Assembly (NCBI GenBank): GCA_002213445.1
Contig: NJIE01000031.1
Coordinates: 16,393-80,392 of the forward strand
DNA length: 64,000 nucleotides
DNA from: Xenophilus sp. AP218F
GTDB lineage: Bacteria > Pseudomonadota > Gammaproteobacteria > Burkholderiales > Chromobacteriaceae
Direction of reading: 5' to 3'
Position numbers and translations under genes: made by a program. Under the pieces are notes generated by a model. That model did not search any database, was not told where the DNA came from, and saw nothing but the letters and a program-made list of their open reading frames with translations. Within the stretch, counting starts at the first letter, position 1. Each line of letters starts with the position of its first letter. Positions 27,223 through 36,078 of this stretch are shown piece by piece.

Positions 27223-27342
27223 GCCGTCCGCGCCGCGAGGGCGCGGATTGCTTCCTGCTTTGGGACAGGCCGGCCTTGGAAGCGCGCGGCGCGCCATGAA
27301 AAATCAAAGCGTTTCGGCGCGGCGACAATAGACGGAGGAGCG

Positions 27343-27885
27343 ATGGCGCGAAGGGGGCAGGGCGGCTGGAATCTGCTGGAATGGCTGGTGGCGCTCGCCA
27401 TCGCCGGCATGACGTTGAGTTTGGGCGTGCCGGCGCTGAGCCGCCTGCTGCATGCCCAGCAGCTGCGGCAGCAGACGCAGGCGCTTTACCAGACGGTGCG
27501 GCTGGCGCGCGAGGAAGCCCTGCGCCGCCAGCAGCCGGTCTACCTGTGTCCGGCCAACCTCAAGATCAATCTGCAGCTGCAGGGCTGCCAGCCGGCGGCC
27601 AGGGCCGGGAACTGGAGCGAGGGCGCGCTGGCGTACGCGGATATCGGCGCGGCGGGCAAGGCGGCTTACGACAGCGGCGAGCGGCTGGGCCTGGCCATTT
27701 TCCGGCAACCGCTCGCGGTCAGCGGCAGCCGGCCGCAACTGGTTTTTACCGCCGACGGCCGCTTGCTGCCTGCGGCTCCCGCCCATTTCCTGTTTCGCCA
27801 CCCGCCGTCCGGGCTGTGCCAGGAGCTGCGGGTGGGCGCGGGCGGGCGGCCGTGGCTGGAGGCGGTGCGCGATGGCTGCGCCTAG
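27343..27885 (+). CDS. Type IV minor pilin/pseudopilin, FimT/GspH-like
   Basis: 180 residues. A prepilin leader MARRGQGG is followed by WNLLEWLVALAIAGMTLSLG: cleavage after Gly8 would leave Trp at +1 and Glu at +5, then the hydrophobic helix. Further on, a GspH/FimT-type globular domain carries Cys residues near 69, 79 and the C-terminus (CQELRVG, DGCA). First of five overlapping minor pilin genes (27343-30080), which prime assembly of type IV pili at the inner membrane. Trp at +1 is unusual (Phe or Met is normal). Confidence 0.85.
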   Translation: MARRGQGGWNLLEWLVALAIAGMTLSLGVPALSRLLHAQQLRQQTQALYQTVRLAREEALRRQQPVYLCPANLKINLQLQGCQPAARAGNWSEGALAYADIGAAGKAAYDSGERLGLAIFRQPLAVSGSRPQLVFTADGRLLPAAPAHFLFRHPPSGLCQELRVGAGGRPWLEAVRDGCA

Positions 27886-28357
27886 CCGGGCGGCGGGCTT
27901 CAGCCTGCTGGAAACCATGCTGGCGCTCGCGCTGTGGCTGGCCACGCTGGCGGCGGTGTCTTCGCTGCATGGCCGCGCCTTGCTGGACGGACGAGAGGCC
28001 TGGCTGCGCGCGCGCATGGAACGGGCGGCCGCGGATTTGCACTTGGCGATGCAGACCGGGAGCGAGCCGTGGCGGCGCTACGAAGCCTTGCGGCTGGCGG
28101 GCGGCGGCGGGACGTCGCCGGAAGCGGCCCGCCATTGGGCGCGCTTCGCCGCCGAGTTGCAAGCGGCGGCGAGGCCGGCGCAGGATGTGCAAGCGCGGGT
28201 ATGCCGCGGGGCCGCGTCCGCCGCGCCGCGCCGGGATCAACTGGGTTGCGCGGCGCAAGGCGCATGGGCGATCCGGATCGCCTGGCGCAGCCGCCAGTGG
28301 CAAGCGCCGGGCGGCTGGCGGGAGCAGGGGCTGCTGTGGCCGCTGGGAGAGGAGTGA
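27872..28357 (+). CDS. pilV: Type IV minor pilin, PilV/PilI-like
   Basis: 161 residues, overlapping the previous gene by 14 bp. MAAPSRAAG is the leader and FSLLETMLALALWLATLAAV the canonical +1 Phe/+5 Glu prepilin helix. The rest is a Trp/Arg-rich globular domain with little similarity to known folds, as is usual for PilV-type subunits. The name rests on position (second in a FimT-PilV-PilW-PilX-PilE set) and the prepilin motif. Confidence 0.82.
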   Translation: MAAPSRAAGFSLLETMLALALWLATLAAVSSLHGRALLDGREAWLRARMERAAADLHLAMQTGSEPWRRYEALRLAGGGGTSPEAARHWARFAAELQAAARPAQDVQARVCRGAASAAPRRDQLGCAAQGAWAIRIAWRSRQWQAPGGWREQGLLWPLGEE

Positions 28358-28358
28358 A

Positions 28359-29249
28359 ATGCCAAGACAGTCGGGAGGCATGTTGCTGGAAATGATGCTG
28401 GCCATGACGCTGGGGCTGCTGGCGATCGCCCTGTCCATCGGCGGCGTCCACTATTTCCACGAGCGGCTGGCGCAATCGCAGCAACAGCTGGAGCGCGAGC
28501 AGGACGCGCATTACGCCTTGCAGCAGATGGGCCGCGATTTGCGCATGGCCGGCCGTTTCGGCTGCGCCAGCGTGCCGTTGTCGGCGGAGGAAGGCGCGCC
28601 GCAGGGCGCGCAACTGCTGCAGCTGCGCTTTGGCCGGCAGGCGCTGGCGATTACCCGGTTGGCGGTCGACCATGCCGGCCATTTGTCGGAGCTGCGTTTG
28701 CGCGCGCCGACCGAGGCGGAATGGCGCGACTGGCGGGAGCTGGTGCTGGCCAGTTGCCTGCAGCGGCACGAGCTGCGCCTGAGCGCGCCGGGTGCCAGTT
28801 TGCAGCATCATCCGGAAGGGCTGCGTTTGCAACTGGCCGCGCCGCAAGCGCCGCCTGTGGCCATCGACGCAGCCCAGCCCGGGCAGCACCTGCCGTCCCT
28901 GGGCGTCTGGCTGCCGGCGGCGCACCGCTATTTTCTGTCCGGCGCGGGCGATGGCAGGCAGTTGTGGCGCAGCCGGCAACTGGCCGGCGCGGAGGCCGAG
29001 CCGCCGGCCTTGCTGCTGGAGGGCGTGCGCGCGTTCAGCATCCGTTATGGCGTGTGGCGCGGCTGCGGCACCGCCGCCAGCGAGTTGGTCGAGTTGCCGG
29101 CGGCGGCCTTGCAGGGCGACGACTGGAAACATCTGCGCAGCGCCCGGCTGGAGCTGACCTTGCAGATCCGCGAGGGCGGCCAGCCGTGGACGCAAAGCCT
29201 GTCGGTGGCGCTCAATCCGGTGCAGCCATGCCTGTCGGCCAGCCTCTAG
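28359..29249 (+). CDS. pilW: Type IV minor pilin, PilW-like
   Basis: 296 residues; GGGAGAGGAG lies just before the ATG. The leader MPRQSGG is followed by MLLEMMLAMTLGLLAIALSI, giving +1 Met and +5 Met rather than Glu if cut after Gly7, or Glu at +4; the site is therefore slightly off the norm. PilW traits are the length and the motif ALQQMGRDLRMAGRFGCAS after the helix (typical L-R-x-AG-x-GC). It is part of the minor pilin complex, with overlapping neighbours. Confidence 0.85.
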   Translation: MPRQSGGMLLEMMLAMTLGLLAIALSIGGVHYFHERLAQSQQQLEREQDAHYALQQMGRDLRMAGRFGCASVPLSAEEGAPQGAQLLQLRFGRQALAITRLAVDHAGHLSELRLRAPTEAEWRDWRELVLASCLQRHELRLSAPGASLQHHPEGLRLQLAAPQAPPVAIDAAQPGQHLPSLGVWLPAAHRYFLSGAGDGRQLWRSRQLAGAEAEPPALLLEGVRAFSIRYGVWRGCGTAASELVELPAAALQGDDWKHLRSARLELTLQIREGGQPWTQSLSVALNPVQPCLSASL

Positions 29250-29671
29250 CTCGCCAGCGCGGTTCGGCCTTGTGCCTGACGCTGGCCCTGTCCTGCCTGC
29301 TGCTGTATCTGGCGAGCGCCGCGTCGCGCGAGTCCGCTTCCATGCAGCGCATCGCCGGCCTGCAATCCGACCGGCCGCGCGCCTGGCTGGCGGCGGACGC
29401 CGCGCTGCGCGACGCCGAGCGGGCCTGCCTGCAAGCCGCCAGGCTCGGGAACGAGGGCGCGGCGGTCGACTCCTCCGGGATCGTGTTGCTGGATAAGGAT
29501 TTTCGTCAGGCAAACGGAGAGCGCGCCAGCCTGTTTCATATCACCGCGCAGGGTCGGGCCCGCCGCGCGGCGGTGACGGTGCAAAGCTGGTTTCTGGTGA
29601 CGGCGATGGCGAACGGCGGCGCGGCCGGCCGCCGCATCGCCTGGCGGGAGGTGGAAGATGAGGCGTTCTGA
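29228..29671 (+). CDS. pilX: Minor pilin assembly protein, PilX-like
   Basis: 147 residues overlapping pilW by 22 bp. The N-terminus RQRGSALCLTLALSCLLLYL is a basic stretch, Gly, then a helix without Glu at +5, as in many PilX proteins. RAWLAADAALRDAERACL matches the PilX pattern of a conserved A-x-A-L-x-x-AE segment. The region after it carries the FLVTAMANGG C-terminal part. Assignment rests on this motif plus its place between pilW and pilE. Confidence 0.8.
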   Translation: MPVGQPLARQRGSALCLTLALSCLLLYLASAASRESASMQRIAGLQSDRPRAWLAADAALRDAERACLQAARLGNEGAAVDSSGIVLLDKDFRQANGERASLFHITAQGRARRAAVTVQSWFLVTAMANGGAAGRRIAWREVEDEAF

Positions 29672-30080
29672 GGGCGTGACCTTGCTGGAACTGTTGTGCG
29701 TGATGGCCATCGCCGCCTTGCTGCTGGCGCTGGCCGCGCCGGCTTATCAGCAGTTCATGGCGCGCGGCCGTCTGGCCGAGGCGCGGGCGGCGCTGTTGGA
29801 AAACAATCACTACATGCAGCGCTGGTACGCGGAGCGCGGCGTCTACCACCAGGAGCAGCCCTGGGCCTGGCCGCCCTTGCCGGTGACGTCCACCCAGGAT
29901 TTCGACATCGCGTTCAGCACCGCCGCGCCTTCGTCGGACAATGTCGAGCAGGCCAGCTTTCTGATCGAAGCCAGACCCAGGGCCGGCAGCCATTTTCAAG
30001 GGCAGCTGCTGCGGCTGGATCAGGACGGCAACATCCGCCATTGCCGCCTGGTCGATGGCGGCGAGCATTGCGAGGGGTAG
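29658..30080 (+). CDS. pilE: Type IV pilin-like protein, PilE-type minor pilin
   Basis: 140 residues, overlapping pilX by 14 bp. A very short leader MRRSEG precedes VTLLELLCVMAIAALLLALA (+5 Glu), followed by PAYQQFMARGRLAEARAALLENNHYMQRWY, a PilE-type minor pilin stretch (cited here in part, EARAALLENNHYMQRWY). Two Cys near the C-terminus (HCRLVDGGEHC) suggest a small disulfide loop. It closes the cluster. No pilY1 gene accompanies the set in this window. Confidence 0.85.
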   Translation: MRRSEGVTLLELLCVMAIAALLLALAAPAYQQFMARGRLAEARAALLENNHYMQRWYAERGVYHQEQPWAWPPLPVTSTQDFDIAFSTAAPSSDNVEQASFLIEARPRAGSHFQGQLLRLDQDGNIRHCRLVDGGEHCEG

Positions 30081-30099
30081 CTGTCCGAAACCGTCCGCG

Positions 30100-30459
30100 T
30101 CAGCGCGAACCGTCCGCCAGCGGCCGGCAGTCGCGCGCCAGCGCCTTGCCGCGATAGCGCGACAACATGCCCTCGTCGCCGCGGCTGCACCATTCCAGCT
30201 GGCGGCTGGCGTAGCGCGCGCCGCTGGCGCTCGCCGCCGGCACCAGCCGGTAACGCTTGCCCTGCCAGATCACCCGGATCGGCACCGCGTCGGCCAGTTC
30301 CGGCGGCGGGTAGGCCACGCTCAGGCGGATTCCCGCGGCGCATTGGTAATCGACGCGGCTGAGGGTGGGGCGGGAGTCGGCGGCGGGCGCCGAGGCATCT
30401 CCGGCCAGGGCCGGGCCGGCCAGCAAGGCCAGCAGCAAGGGCAGCGTCGCGCGCATCAT
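30100..30459 (-). CDS. MliC-like C-type lysozyme inhibitor
   Basis: 119 residues with signal peptide ending ALLAGPALA before GDAS. The mature domain shows the MliC pattern: VDYQCAAGIRLSVAYPPPE (two strands with Cys), IWQGKRYRLVPAASASGARYAS, and WCSRGDEGMLSRYRG, close to the SGxxY..W..kGdeAml motif that enters the lysozyme active cleft. Unlike lipoprotein MliC there is no lipobox, so it should be periplasmic (PliC-like). It overlaps the AmpG-like gene by 4 bp (ATGA), which suggests translational coupling to peptidoglycan-fragment uptake. Confidence 0.75.
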   Translation of the reverse strand: MMRATLPLLLALLAGPALAGDASAPAADSRPTLSRVDYQCAAGIRLSVAYPPPELADAVPIRVIWQGKRYRLVPAASASGARYASRQLEWCSRGDEGMLSRYRGKALARDCRPLADGSR

Positions 30460-31718
30460 TCCTCCTTGCCCCACGGGGCCACTTTCACCAGCAGCATCAT
30501 GCCCGGCAGCGCCAGCGCGGTGCACAGGAAGAAGAACGACATCCAGCCGACCTGATCGACGATGAAGCCGGTGGCGCTGTTGACCAGAGTGCGCGGCACG
30601 GCGGCCAGGCTGGTGAACAGCGCGAACTGGGTGGCGGTGTAGGCCGGGTGGGTGCAGCGGGCGATGAAGGCGACGAAGGCGGCGGTGCCGAGGCCGACGC
30701 CCAGCGCTTCGAAGCCGATCACCAGCGCCAGCTGCGCCAGTTCGGTGCTGCCTACCGTGTCGAAGCGGCCGTAGCTCGCCAGCCAGGCGAAGCCGAGGAT
30801 GGACAGCACTTGCACCACGCCGAAGGCCCACAGCGCCCGGTTGATGCCGAGTTTGAGCATCCACACGCCGCCGAGCAGGCCGCCTATCACCGCCGGCCAC
30901 AGCGCGGCGTGCTTGGCGACGATGCCGATCTGCGATTTGGCGAAGCCCATGTCCAGGTAGAAGGGCGTCGCCAGCGAGGTGGCCATGCTGTCGCCCAGCT
31001 TGTACAGAAAGATGAAGCCCAGTATCCACAACGCGCCGCGCCAGCCCTGGCGGGTGATGAATTCGTGGAAGGGTTCGATCACCGCTTCGCGCAGCGTCTT
31101 GGGCGCGGCGGCGCGCAGCGCGGGTTCGCTCACCAGCAGGGTCATGGCCACGCCGGGCAGCATGAACAGCGCGGTGATCAGGAACACGCTGCCCCAGGGC
31201 AGGTGGTCGGCCAGGATCAGCGCCAGCGAGCCGGGCACCAGCCCGGCCAGGCGGTAGGTGTTGATGTGCAGCGTGTTGCCGAGGCCCAGTTCGCTGTCTT
31301 TCAGGATTTCGCGACGGAAGGCGTCCAGCACGATGTCCAGGCTGGCGGAGAAGAAGGCCACCGCCAGCGCCAGGGCGGCGATGGTCCACAAATCCTGTTG
31401 CGGGTTGAACAGGCCGAACAGACCCATGGCCAGCAGCAGCGCCAGCTGGGTCAGCAGCATCCAGCCGCGACGGCGTCCCAGCATCGGCAGGGTGAAGCGG
31501 TCCATCAGCGGCGACCACAGGAACTTCCAGGTGTAGGGCAGGCCGATCAGCGCGAACAGGCCGATGGACTTGAGATCGACGCCTTCGCTGCGCAGCCAGG
31601 CGGGCAAGAGGTTGATCAGCGTGTACAGCGGCAGGCCGGAGGCGAAGCCGGTGAACAGGCAGGTGAGCATGGTGCGCGAGAACACGTCGCGTCGCCAGTC
31701 GATGGATGTTTTTGTCAT
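30456..31718 (-). CDS. ampG: AmpG-like muropeptide permease
   Basis: A 420-residue major facilitator with 12 helices. The start region FTGFASGLPLYTLINLLPAWL and GLPYTWKFLWSPLMDRF is the AmpG signature; KLGDSMATSLATPFYLDMGF is the second. AmpG imports GlcNAc-anhydroMurNAc peptides from the periplasm for wall recycling and beta-lactamase signalling. It is followed without a gap by the lysozyme inhibitor gene. Upstream are unrelated minus-strand genes (63 bp to the Pmp3-like gene). Confidence 0.9.
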   Translation of the reverse strand: MTKTSIDWRRDVFSRTMLTCLFTGFASGLPLYTLINLLPAWLRSEGVDLKSIGLFALIGLPYTWKFLWSPLMDRFTLPMLGRRRGWMLLTQLALLLAMGLFGLFNPQQDLWTIAALALAVAFFSASLDIVLDAFRREILKDSELGLGNTLHINTYRLAGLVPGSLALILADHLPWGSVFLITALFMLPGVAMTLLVSEPALRAAAPKTLREAVIEPFHEFITRQGWRGALWILGFIFLYKLGDSMATSLATPFYLDMGFAKSQIGIVAKHAALWPAVIGGLLGGVWMLKLGINRALWAFGVVQVLSILGFAWLASYGRFDTVGSTELAQLALVIGFEALGVGLGTAAFVAFIARCTHPAYTATQFALFTSLAAVPRTLVNSATGFIVDQVGWMSFFFLCTALALPGMMLLVKVAPWGKEE

Positions 31719-31781
31719 GAGCGAAGGGTGGTTTTTGTCATGGATGCGGGACGCGGGCGGCGGCGAAGCCGCCCGTCGAGG

Positions 31782-31970
31782 TCAGCGCCGCAGCGCCTTG
31801 TCGATTTTCCGGTCGGTCTGGTATTGGCCAAGCGCGTATACCGACCACAGCGCCGCCGGAATCCAGCCGATCACGGTCAGCTGCAGGATCAGGCAGATGA
31901 GGCCGGCGAAAGGCCGGCCGATGGTGAAGAACTGCAGCCAGGGCAGGAAAATGGCCAGCAACAAACGCAT
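31782..31970 (-). CDS. Small membrane protein of the YqaE/Pmp3 type
   Basis: 62 residues, two hydrophobic helices (about 2-22 and 24-48): MRLLLAIFLPWLQFFTIG, then RPFAGLICLILQLTVIGWIP, ending with a basic tail KIDKALRR. The pattern of I-L-A-I-x-L-P start and the GWIPAALWSVYAL second half fits Pmp3/YqaE proteins, which affect membrane potential and stress tolerance. It lies 9 bp after metW and may be co-transcribed from metX. Confidence 0.72.
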   Translation of the reverse strand: MRLLLAIFLPWLQFFTIGRPFAGLICLILQLTVIGWIPAALWSVYALGQYQTDRKIDKALRR

Positions 31971-31979
31971 GCGGGGCTC

Positions 31980-32588
31980 CTAGGTCGGTGTCGCGCGGCG
32001 GCCCACCCGGTAGAAGGCGAGGCTGCCGCGCAGATTGGGCAACAAGGATACCCGTTTGCCCTTGTCCATGACCACCCGTTCCAGCACGCGGATGCCGTTC
32101 TTGGCGCACAGCGCTTCGAAGTCTCCCAGCATGCACCAGTGGATGTTGGGCGTGTCGTACCACTGGTAGGGAATGGTGTCCGAAACCGGCATGTGGCCTT
32201 GCAGGATCTGCCAGCGGTTTTGCCAGTAGCCGAAGTTGGGGAAGGTGACGATGGCTTCGCGGCCGACGCGCAGCATCTCGTTGAGGATGGCTTCGGTGTG
32301 GCGCATCGCCTGGATGGTTTGCGACAGCACCACGTGGTCGAAGCGCTGGTCCTCGAATTCGGCGAGGCCGGCTTCCAGGTCGCCCTGGATGGCGTTGACG
32401 CCGGCGGCGACGCAGCGCACCACGTTGGCGACGTCGAAGTCGACGCCGTAGCCTTGCACCTGCTTGGCGTCTTGCAGCGCGGCCAGGAGCTCGCCCTGGC
32501 CGCAGCCCAGGTCCAGCACCCGGCTGTGCGGAGCGATCCAGTCGGCGATCAGCCTGAGGTCGGGGCGCAGAGAGGTCAGGGCGTTCAT
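31980..32588 (-). CDS. metW: Methionine biosynthesis protein MetW
   Basis: 202 residues of the MetW family, a class I SAM-methyltransferase fold: motif [13 protein letters not shown] at about 24-35, GVDFDVANV (motif II), then [13 protein letters not shown] and the family sequence [19 protein letters not shown]. It overlaps the metX stop by 4 bp (ATGA). MetW is needed with MetX for homoserine acylation in many beta- and alpha-proteobacteria; its own catalytic role is unsettled. Confidence 0.95.
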   Translation of the reverse strand: MNALTSLRPDLRLIADWIAPHSRVLDLGCGQGELLAALQDAKQVQGYGVDFDVANVVRCVAAGVNAIQGDLEAGLAEFEDQRFDHVVLSQTIQAMRHTEAILNEMLRVGREAIVTFPNFGYWQNRWQILQGHMPVSDTIPYQWYDTPNIHWCMLGDFEALCAKNGIRVLERVVMDKGKRVSLLPNLRGSLAFYRVGRRATPT

Positions 32589-33724
32589 GCGTTCACCTCC
32601 TTGGCGACGCGGTCGAGGTAGGCGCGCATCAGCGCCACGTAGGGCGGGTCGGTCATCAGGAAGGCGTCGTGGCCGTGGGCGGATTCGATCTCGGCGTAGC
32701 TGACGCGCTTGCCGGCGGCGATCAGCGCCTTCACCGTCTCGCGCGAGCGCTCCGGCGAGAAACGCCAGTCGCTGGTGAAGCTGGCCACCAGGAAGCTGGC
32801 GCTGGCCTTGCCCAGCGCGGCGGCCAGATCGCCGTCGTGGTCCTTGGCCGGATCGAAGTAATCGAGCGCCTTGGTCATCAGCAGATAGGTGTTGGCGTCG
32901 AAATAATCGGAGAACTTGTCGCCCTGGTAGCGCAGATAGCTTTCGATTTCGAATTCCACATCGTAGCCGAAGCGGTATTCGCCGGAGCGCAGCATGCGGC
33001 CGAATTTCTCGCCCATGCCGTCGTCGGACAAATAGGTGATGTGGCCGAGCATGCGGGCCAGCCGCAGGCCGCGGCGCGGCACCGTGCCTTGCTGGTAGAA
33101 ATCGCCGCCGCAGAAGTCCGGGTCGGAGAGGATGGCCTGGCGGGCGACGTCGTTGAAGGCGATGTTCTGCGCCGACAGCTTGGGCGCGGAGGCGATGACC
33201 AGCGCGTGGGCGACGCGCTCCGGGTAAGCGATGCTCCATTGCAGCGCCTGCATGCCGCCGAGCGAGCCGCCTATCACCGCCGCCCAGCGTTCGATCCCCA
33301 GCCGGTCGGCCAGCCGCGCCTGCGCGGCGACCCAGTCGGGCACGGTGACGACCGGAAAAGCCGAGCCCCAGGGCTGGCCGGTGGCCGGGTTGACGCTGGA
33401 TGGGCCGGTGGAGCCGTGACAGCCGCCCGGATTGTTGACGCCGACCACGAAGAAACGCGCGGTGTCGATGGGTTTGCCCGGGCCGATCATATTGTCCCAC
33501 CAGCCCGGCGTCTTGTCGTCGGCATGGTAGCGGCCGGCGACGTGGTGGTGGCCGGACAGGGCGTGGCAGATCAGGATGGCGTTGCTCTTGTCGGCGTTGA
33601 GTTCGCCGTAGGTTTCAAAACGCAGCTGGTAGCCGGGCAGGGTCGCGCCGCTGGCCAGCAGCAGGGGGCTGTCGAACGCGGCATCCTGGGCCGCGACGAC
33701 GCCAACCGAATGCGGGTCGGTCAT
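32585..33724 (-). CDS. metX: Homoserine O-acyltransferase MetX
   Basis: 379 residues, alpha/beta hydrolase fold. The nucleophile elbow [12 protein letters not shown] holds the catalytic Ser, and [10 protein letters not shown] near the C-terminus has the catalytic His. [20 protein letters not shown] is the active-site region of MetX. It acylates homoserine (acetyl- or succinyl-CoA; beta-proteobacterial members often use succinyl-CoA) at the first step of methionine synthesis. It heads the metX-metW-Pmp3 unit. The 159-bp upstream gap was searched by eye for a SAM-type riboswitch and none was recognised. Confidence 0.95.
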   Translation of the reverse strand: MTDPHSVGVVAAQDAAFDSPLLLASGATLPGYQLRFETYGELNADKSNAILICHALSGHHHVAGRYHADDKTPGWWDNMIGPGKPIDTARFFVVGVNNPGGCHGSTGPSSVNPATGQPWGSAFPVVTVPDWVAAQARLADRLGIERWAAVIGGSLGGMQALQWSIAYPERVAHALVIASAPKLSAQNIAFNDVARQAILSDPDFCGGDFYQQGTVPRRGLRLARMLGHITYLSDDGMGEKFGRMLRSGEYRFGYDVEFEIESYLRYQGDKFSDYFDANTYLLMTKALDYFDPAKDHDGDLAAALGKASASFLVASFTSDWRFSPERSRETVKALIAAGKRVSYAEIESAHGHDAFLMTDPPYVALMRAYLDRVAKEVNA

Positions 33725-33883
33725 GATAGGGTTCGCCTCTTCTATTTATTCCGGCGGCCGGTCTCTGCTGGACGGGTCCTGCCGGCTCTCCTGCGGCTAC
33801 CCGACGATTATATCCATAAGCCGCGCTTGCGCGGGAAGCGGCTGCGCCCGGATAATCGGCGGCACTTTTCCCCGGAAGCCGCC

Positions 33884-34066
33884 ATGTTCGGACGCCTGTT
33901 CAAGTTTTTCGTGCTGTGCCTGGTGCTGATCGCGCTGGCGCGCTGGCTGCTGGGGCCGCGGCAGCGCCGCACGCTGCGCGAATTGTTTTCGACGCTGGCC
34001 TTCGCCCTGCTGGTCAGCGCCGCGCTGTTTTCCGCGCTGTACTGGCTGGGCTGGCATAGGCTGTAA
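33884..34066 (+). CDS. Small two-helix membrane protein, MIGRI-like
   Basis: 60 residues with GGAAG 7 bases before the ATG. Two hydrophobic segments (about 6-21 and 37-56) flank the basic stretch [17 protein letters not shown]. The opening MFGRLFKFF resembles the short beta-proteobacterial proteins named after their MIGRI start; that link is from memory. Function unknown. It is divergent from metX and is followed by a radical SAM gene 78 bp downstream. Confidence 0.65.
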   Translation: MFGRLFKFFVLCLVLIALARWLLGPRQRRTLRELFSTLAFALLVSAALFSALYWLGWHRL

Positions 34067-34144
34067 ATCGGCAAGTCCTTGATCCCGCGCAGTTTGCCCG
34101 CCGGGCAAAGCCGCTAGACTGCCGCCTTTTTGCCTGGCCTGGCG

Positions 34145-35068
34145 ATGGATCTGACCCGACACCTGCATACCTTCGGCTACTACCTCAAGCGACGCTTCGG
34201 CGAGCCCGTGCACAAGCTGTCGCTCTCCGGCGATTTCACCTGCCCCAATCGCGACGGCACCCTGGGCCGCGGCGGCTGCACCTTTTGCAATGTGCGCAGC
34301 TTCGGCCGCGACGCCGCCGAGCTGACGATCAGCCAGCAGCTGGAGCGGGAGAAGGCCAAGACCGACCGCGCCGGCAAGTACCTGGCGTATTTCCAGGCTT
34401 ATACCAGCACCTATGCCGAGGTGGAGGTGCTCAAGGCGCTGTACGACGAGGCCGCCGGCGCGGCCGACGTGGTCGGCCTGTGCGTCGGCACCCGGCCCGA
34501 CTGCGTGCCCGACGCGGCGCTGGACCTGCTGGCCGGCTATCGGGACGCCGGCCGCGAGGTGTGGCTGGAATTGGGCCTGCAAACCGCCAACGACGCCACC
34601 CAGGCCCTGATCCGGCGCGGCCACACGCTGGCCGATTATCGCGACGCGGCGGAGCGGGCGCGGGCGCGCGGGTTGAAAGTGTGCGCCCACCTGATCGTCG
34701 GCTTGCCGGGAGAGGGCTGGGAACAGGCGCACCAGACGCTGGCGACGGTGCTGGATATCGGCGTGGCGGGTCTGAAGCTGCACCCGCTGATGATCGTGCG
34801 CGGCAGCCGCATGGCGGCGCAGTACCGGCGCGGCGAAGTGCAGCCGCAGTCGCTGGACGATTACGCCGATCTCGCCGCCAGCCTGATCCGCCACACGCCG
34901 GCGGACGTGGTGTTTCACCGCGTGTCCGCCACCGCCCAGGCGCCGACGCTGATCGCGCCCGACTGGTGCGGCCCGCGCTGGACCGCCTTGCAGGCGATAG
35001 GCGCGCGCCTGGCGCGCGCCGGCGGCCAGGGCAGCGCGCTGGGACAAGCCTGGCCGCCGGCGGATTGA
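34145..35068 (+). CDS. Radical SAM protein, TIGR01212/YhcC family
   Basis: 307 residues from the ATG at 34145 (a TTG 15 bases upstream is the alternative). The three-Cys radical SAM cluster is [16 protein letters not shown] near 35-50, a variant spacing found in the YhcC family. [32 protein letters not shown] and [17 protein letters not shown] text ([16 protein letters not shown]) match oxygen-independent coproporphyrinogen-oxidase-like fold. The family is uncharacterised, possibly tRNA/modification-related. Its own transcript is likely. Confidence 0.9.
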   Translation: MDLTRHLHTFGYYLKRRFGEPVHKLSLSGDFTCPNRDGTLGRGGCTFCNVRSFGRDAAELTISQQLEREKAKTDRAGKYLAYFQAYTSTYAEVEVLKALYDEAAGAADVVGLCVGTRPDCVPDAALDLLAGYRDAGREVWLELGLQTANDATQALIRRGHTLADYRDAAERARARGLKVCAHLIVGLPGEGWEQAHQTLATVLDIGVAGLKLHPLMIVRGSRMAAQYRRGEVQPQSLDDYADLAASLIRHTPADVVFHRVSATAQAPTLIAPDWCGPRWTALQAIGARLARAGGQGSALGQAWPPAD

Positions 35069-35124
35069 ACGGCGCGAGTCACACAGCGAAAACATTTTCA
35101 CTGGGCTACTGTCAGATTCCGGAA

Positions 35125-35147
35125 CGTTTCCCGACCAAGCGGAAACG
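35125..35147. repeat. Inverted repeat before msrP
   Basis: CGTTTCC (35125-35131) and GGAAACG (35141-35147) with 9 bp between, ending 14 bp before the msrP start. It could be an operator or a leader hairpin; nothing in the window shows which. Confidence 0.45.
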
Positions 35148-35160
35148 ACAGGAGATTGCC

Positions 35161-36078
35161 ATGCTGATCAAAAAGCCCGCCGACGTCGCGCCGTCGGAAA
35201 TCACCAGCGAGTCGGCGTACTTCAATCGCCGCCATTTCATGCTGGGCGCCGCCGGCCTGCTGCTGTCGGCCGAAACGCTGGCCGGCCTCAATGCCAGGAA
35301 AAGCCCCTTGTCGACGCTGGCGCCGAACGACAAGCCCAATAGCCTGAAAGAGATCACCAGCTATAACAACTTCTACGAGTTCGGCACCGACAAGTCCGAC
35401 CCGGCCGACAACGCCGGCAGCCTGCGAACCCGCCCCTGGAGCGTGCTGGTGGACGGCGAGGTGGCCAAGCCGCGACGCTTCGCCATCGAGGATCTGCTGA
35501 AGTTGCCGCTGGAGGAGCGTATCTACCGGCTGCGCTGCGTCGAGGGCTGGAGCATGGTGATTCCGTGGGTCGGCTTCCCGCTCGCCAGCCTCATCAAGCA
35601 GCTGAACCCCACCTCGCGCGCCAAGTACGTGGCGTTCGAAACCCTGCAGCGGCCCGGCGAAATGCCCGGCCAGCGCAGCGGCGTGCTGGATTGGCCGTAC
35701 CGCGAGGGGCTGCGCATCGACGAAGCGATGCATCCGCTGACCATCCTCGCCGTCGGACTGTACGGCAACGCGCTGCCCAATCAGAGCGGCGCGCCGATCC
35801 GGCTGGTGGTGCCGTGGAAGTACGGCTTCAAGAGCATCAAGTCCATCGTCCGCATCCGGCTGCAGGAAACCCTGCCGGCCACCAGCTGGAATATGGCCAA
35901 CGCCCGCGAATACGGCTTCTACTCCAATGTGAACCCGGACGTCGACCACCCGCGCTGGAGCCAAGCGTCCGAGCGGCGCATCGGCGAATTCTTCAAGCGC
36001 AAGACGCTGCCGTTCAACGGCTACGGCGAGCAGGTGGCCGGGCTGTACCGCGGCATGGACCTGAGAAAGAACTACTGA
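35161..36078 (+). CDS. msrP: Protein-methionine-sulfoxide reductase catalytic subunit MsrP
   Basis: 305 residues. A Tat signal ([20 protein letters not shown]) sends the folded molybdopterin enzyme to the periplasm. The Mo-ligand Cys126 lies in [15 protein letters not shown], and [12 protein letters not shown] plus [18 protein letters not shown] are sulfite-oxidase-family motifs as in YedY. It reduces methionine sulfoxide in periplasmic proteins after oxidative damage. AGGAG stands 8 bases before the ATG. Its stop shares one base with msrQ (TGATG). Confidence 0.96.
   Translation: MLIKKPADVAPSEITSESAYFNRRHFMLGAAGLLLSAETLAGLNARKSPLSTLAPNDKPNSLKEITSYNNFYEFGTDKSDPADNAGSLRTRPWSVLVDGEVAKPRRFAIEDLLKLPLEERIYRLRCVEGWSMVIPWVGFPLASLIKQLNPTSRAKYVAFETLQRPGEMPGQRSGVLDWPYREGLRIDEAMHPLTILAVGLYGNALPNQSGAPIRLVVPWKYGFKSIKSIVRIRLQETLPATSWNMANAREYGFYSNVNPDVDHPRWSQASERRIGEFFKRKTLPFNGYGEQVAGLYRGMDLRKNY

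Noticed and set aside
27223..27342. Sigma-54 promoter before the minor pilin genes
   Set aside because: A TGGGAC...GGCC text looks close to -24/-12, but the GG and GC elements are 9 rather than 10 bases apart.
31755..31774. GGGCGGC/GCCGCCC hairpin after the Pmp3-like gene as terminator
   Set aside because: No U-run follows on either strand, so termination cannot be supported.
33725..33883. Possible SAM-sensing riboswitch before metX
   Set aside because: metX leaders can carry SAM riboswitches, but no recognisable conserved core or pseudoknot elements were seen by eye; a covariance search would be needed.
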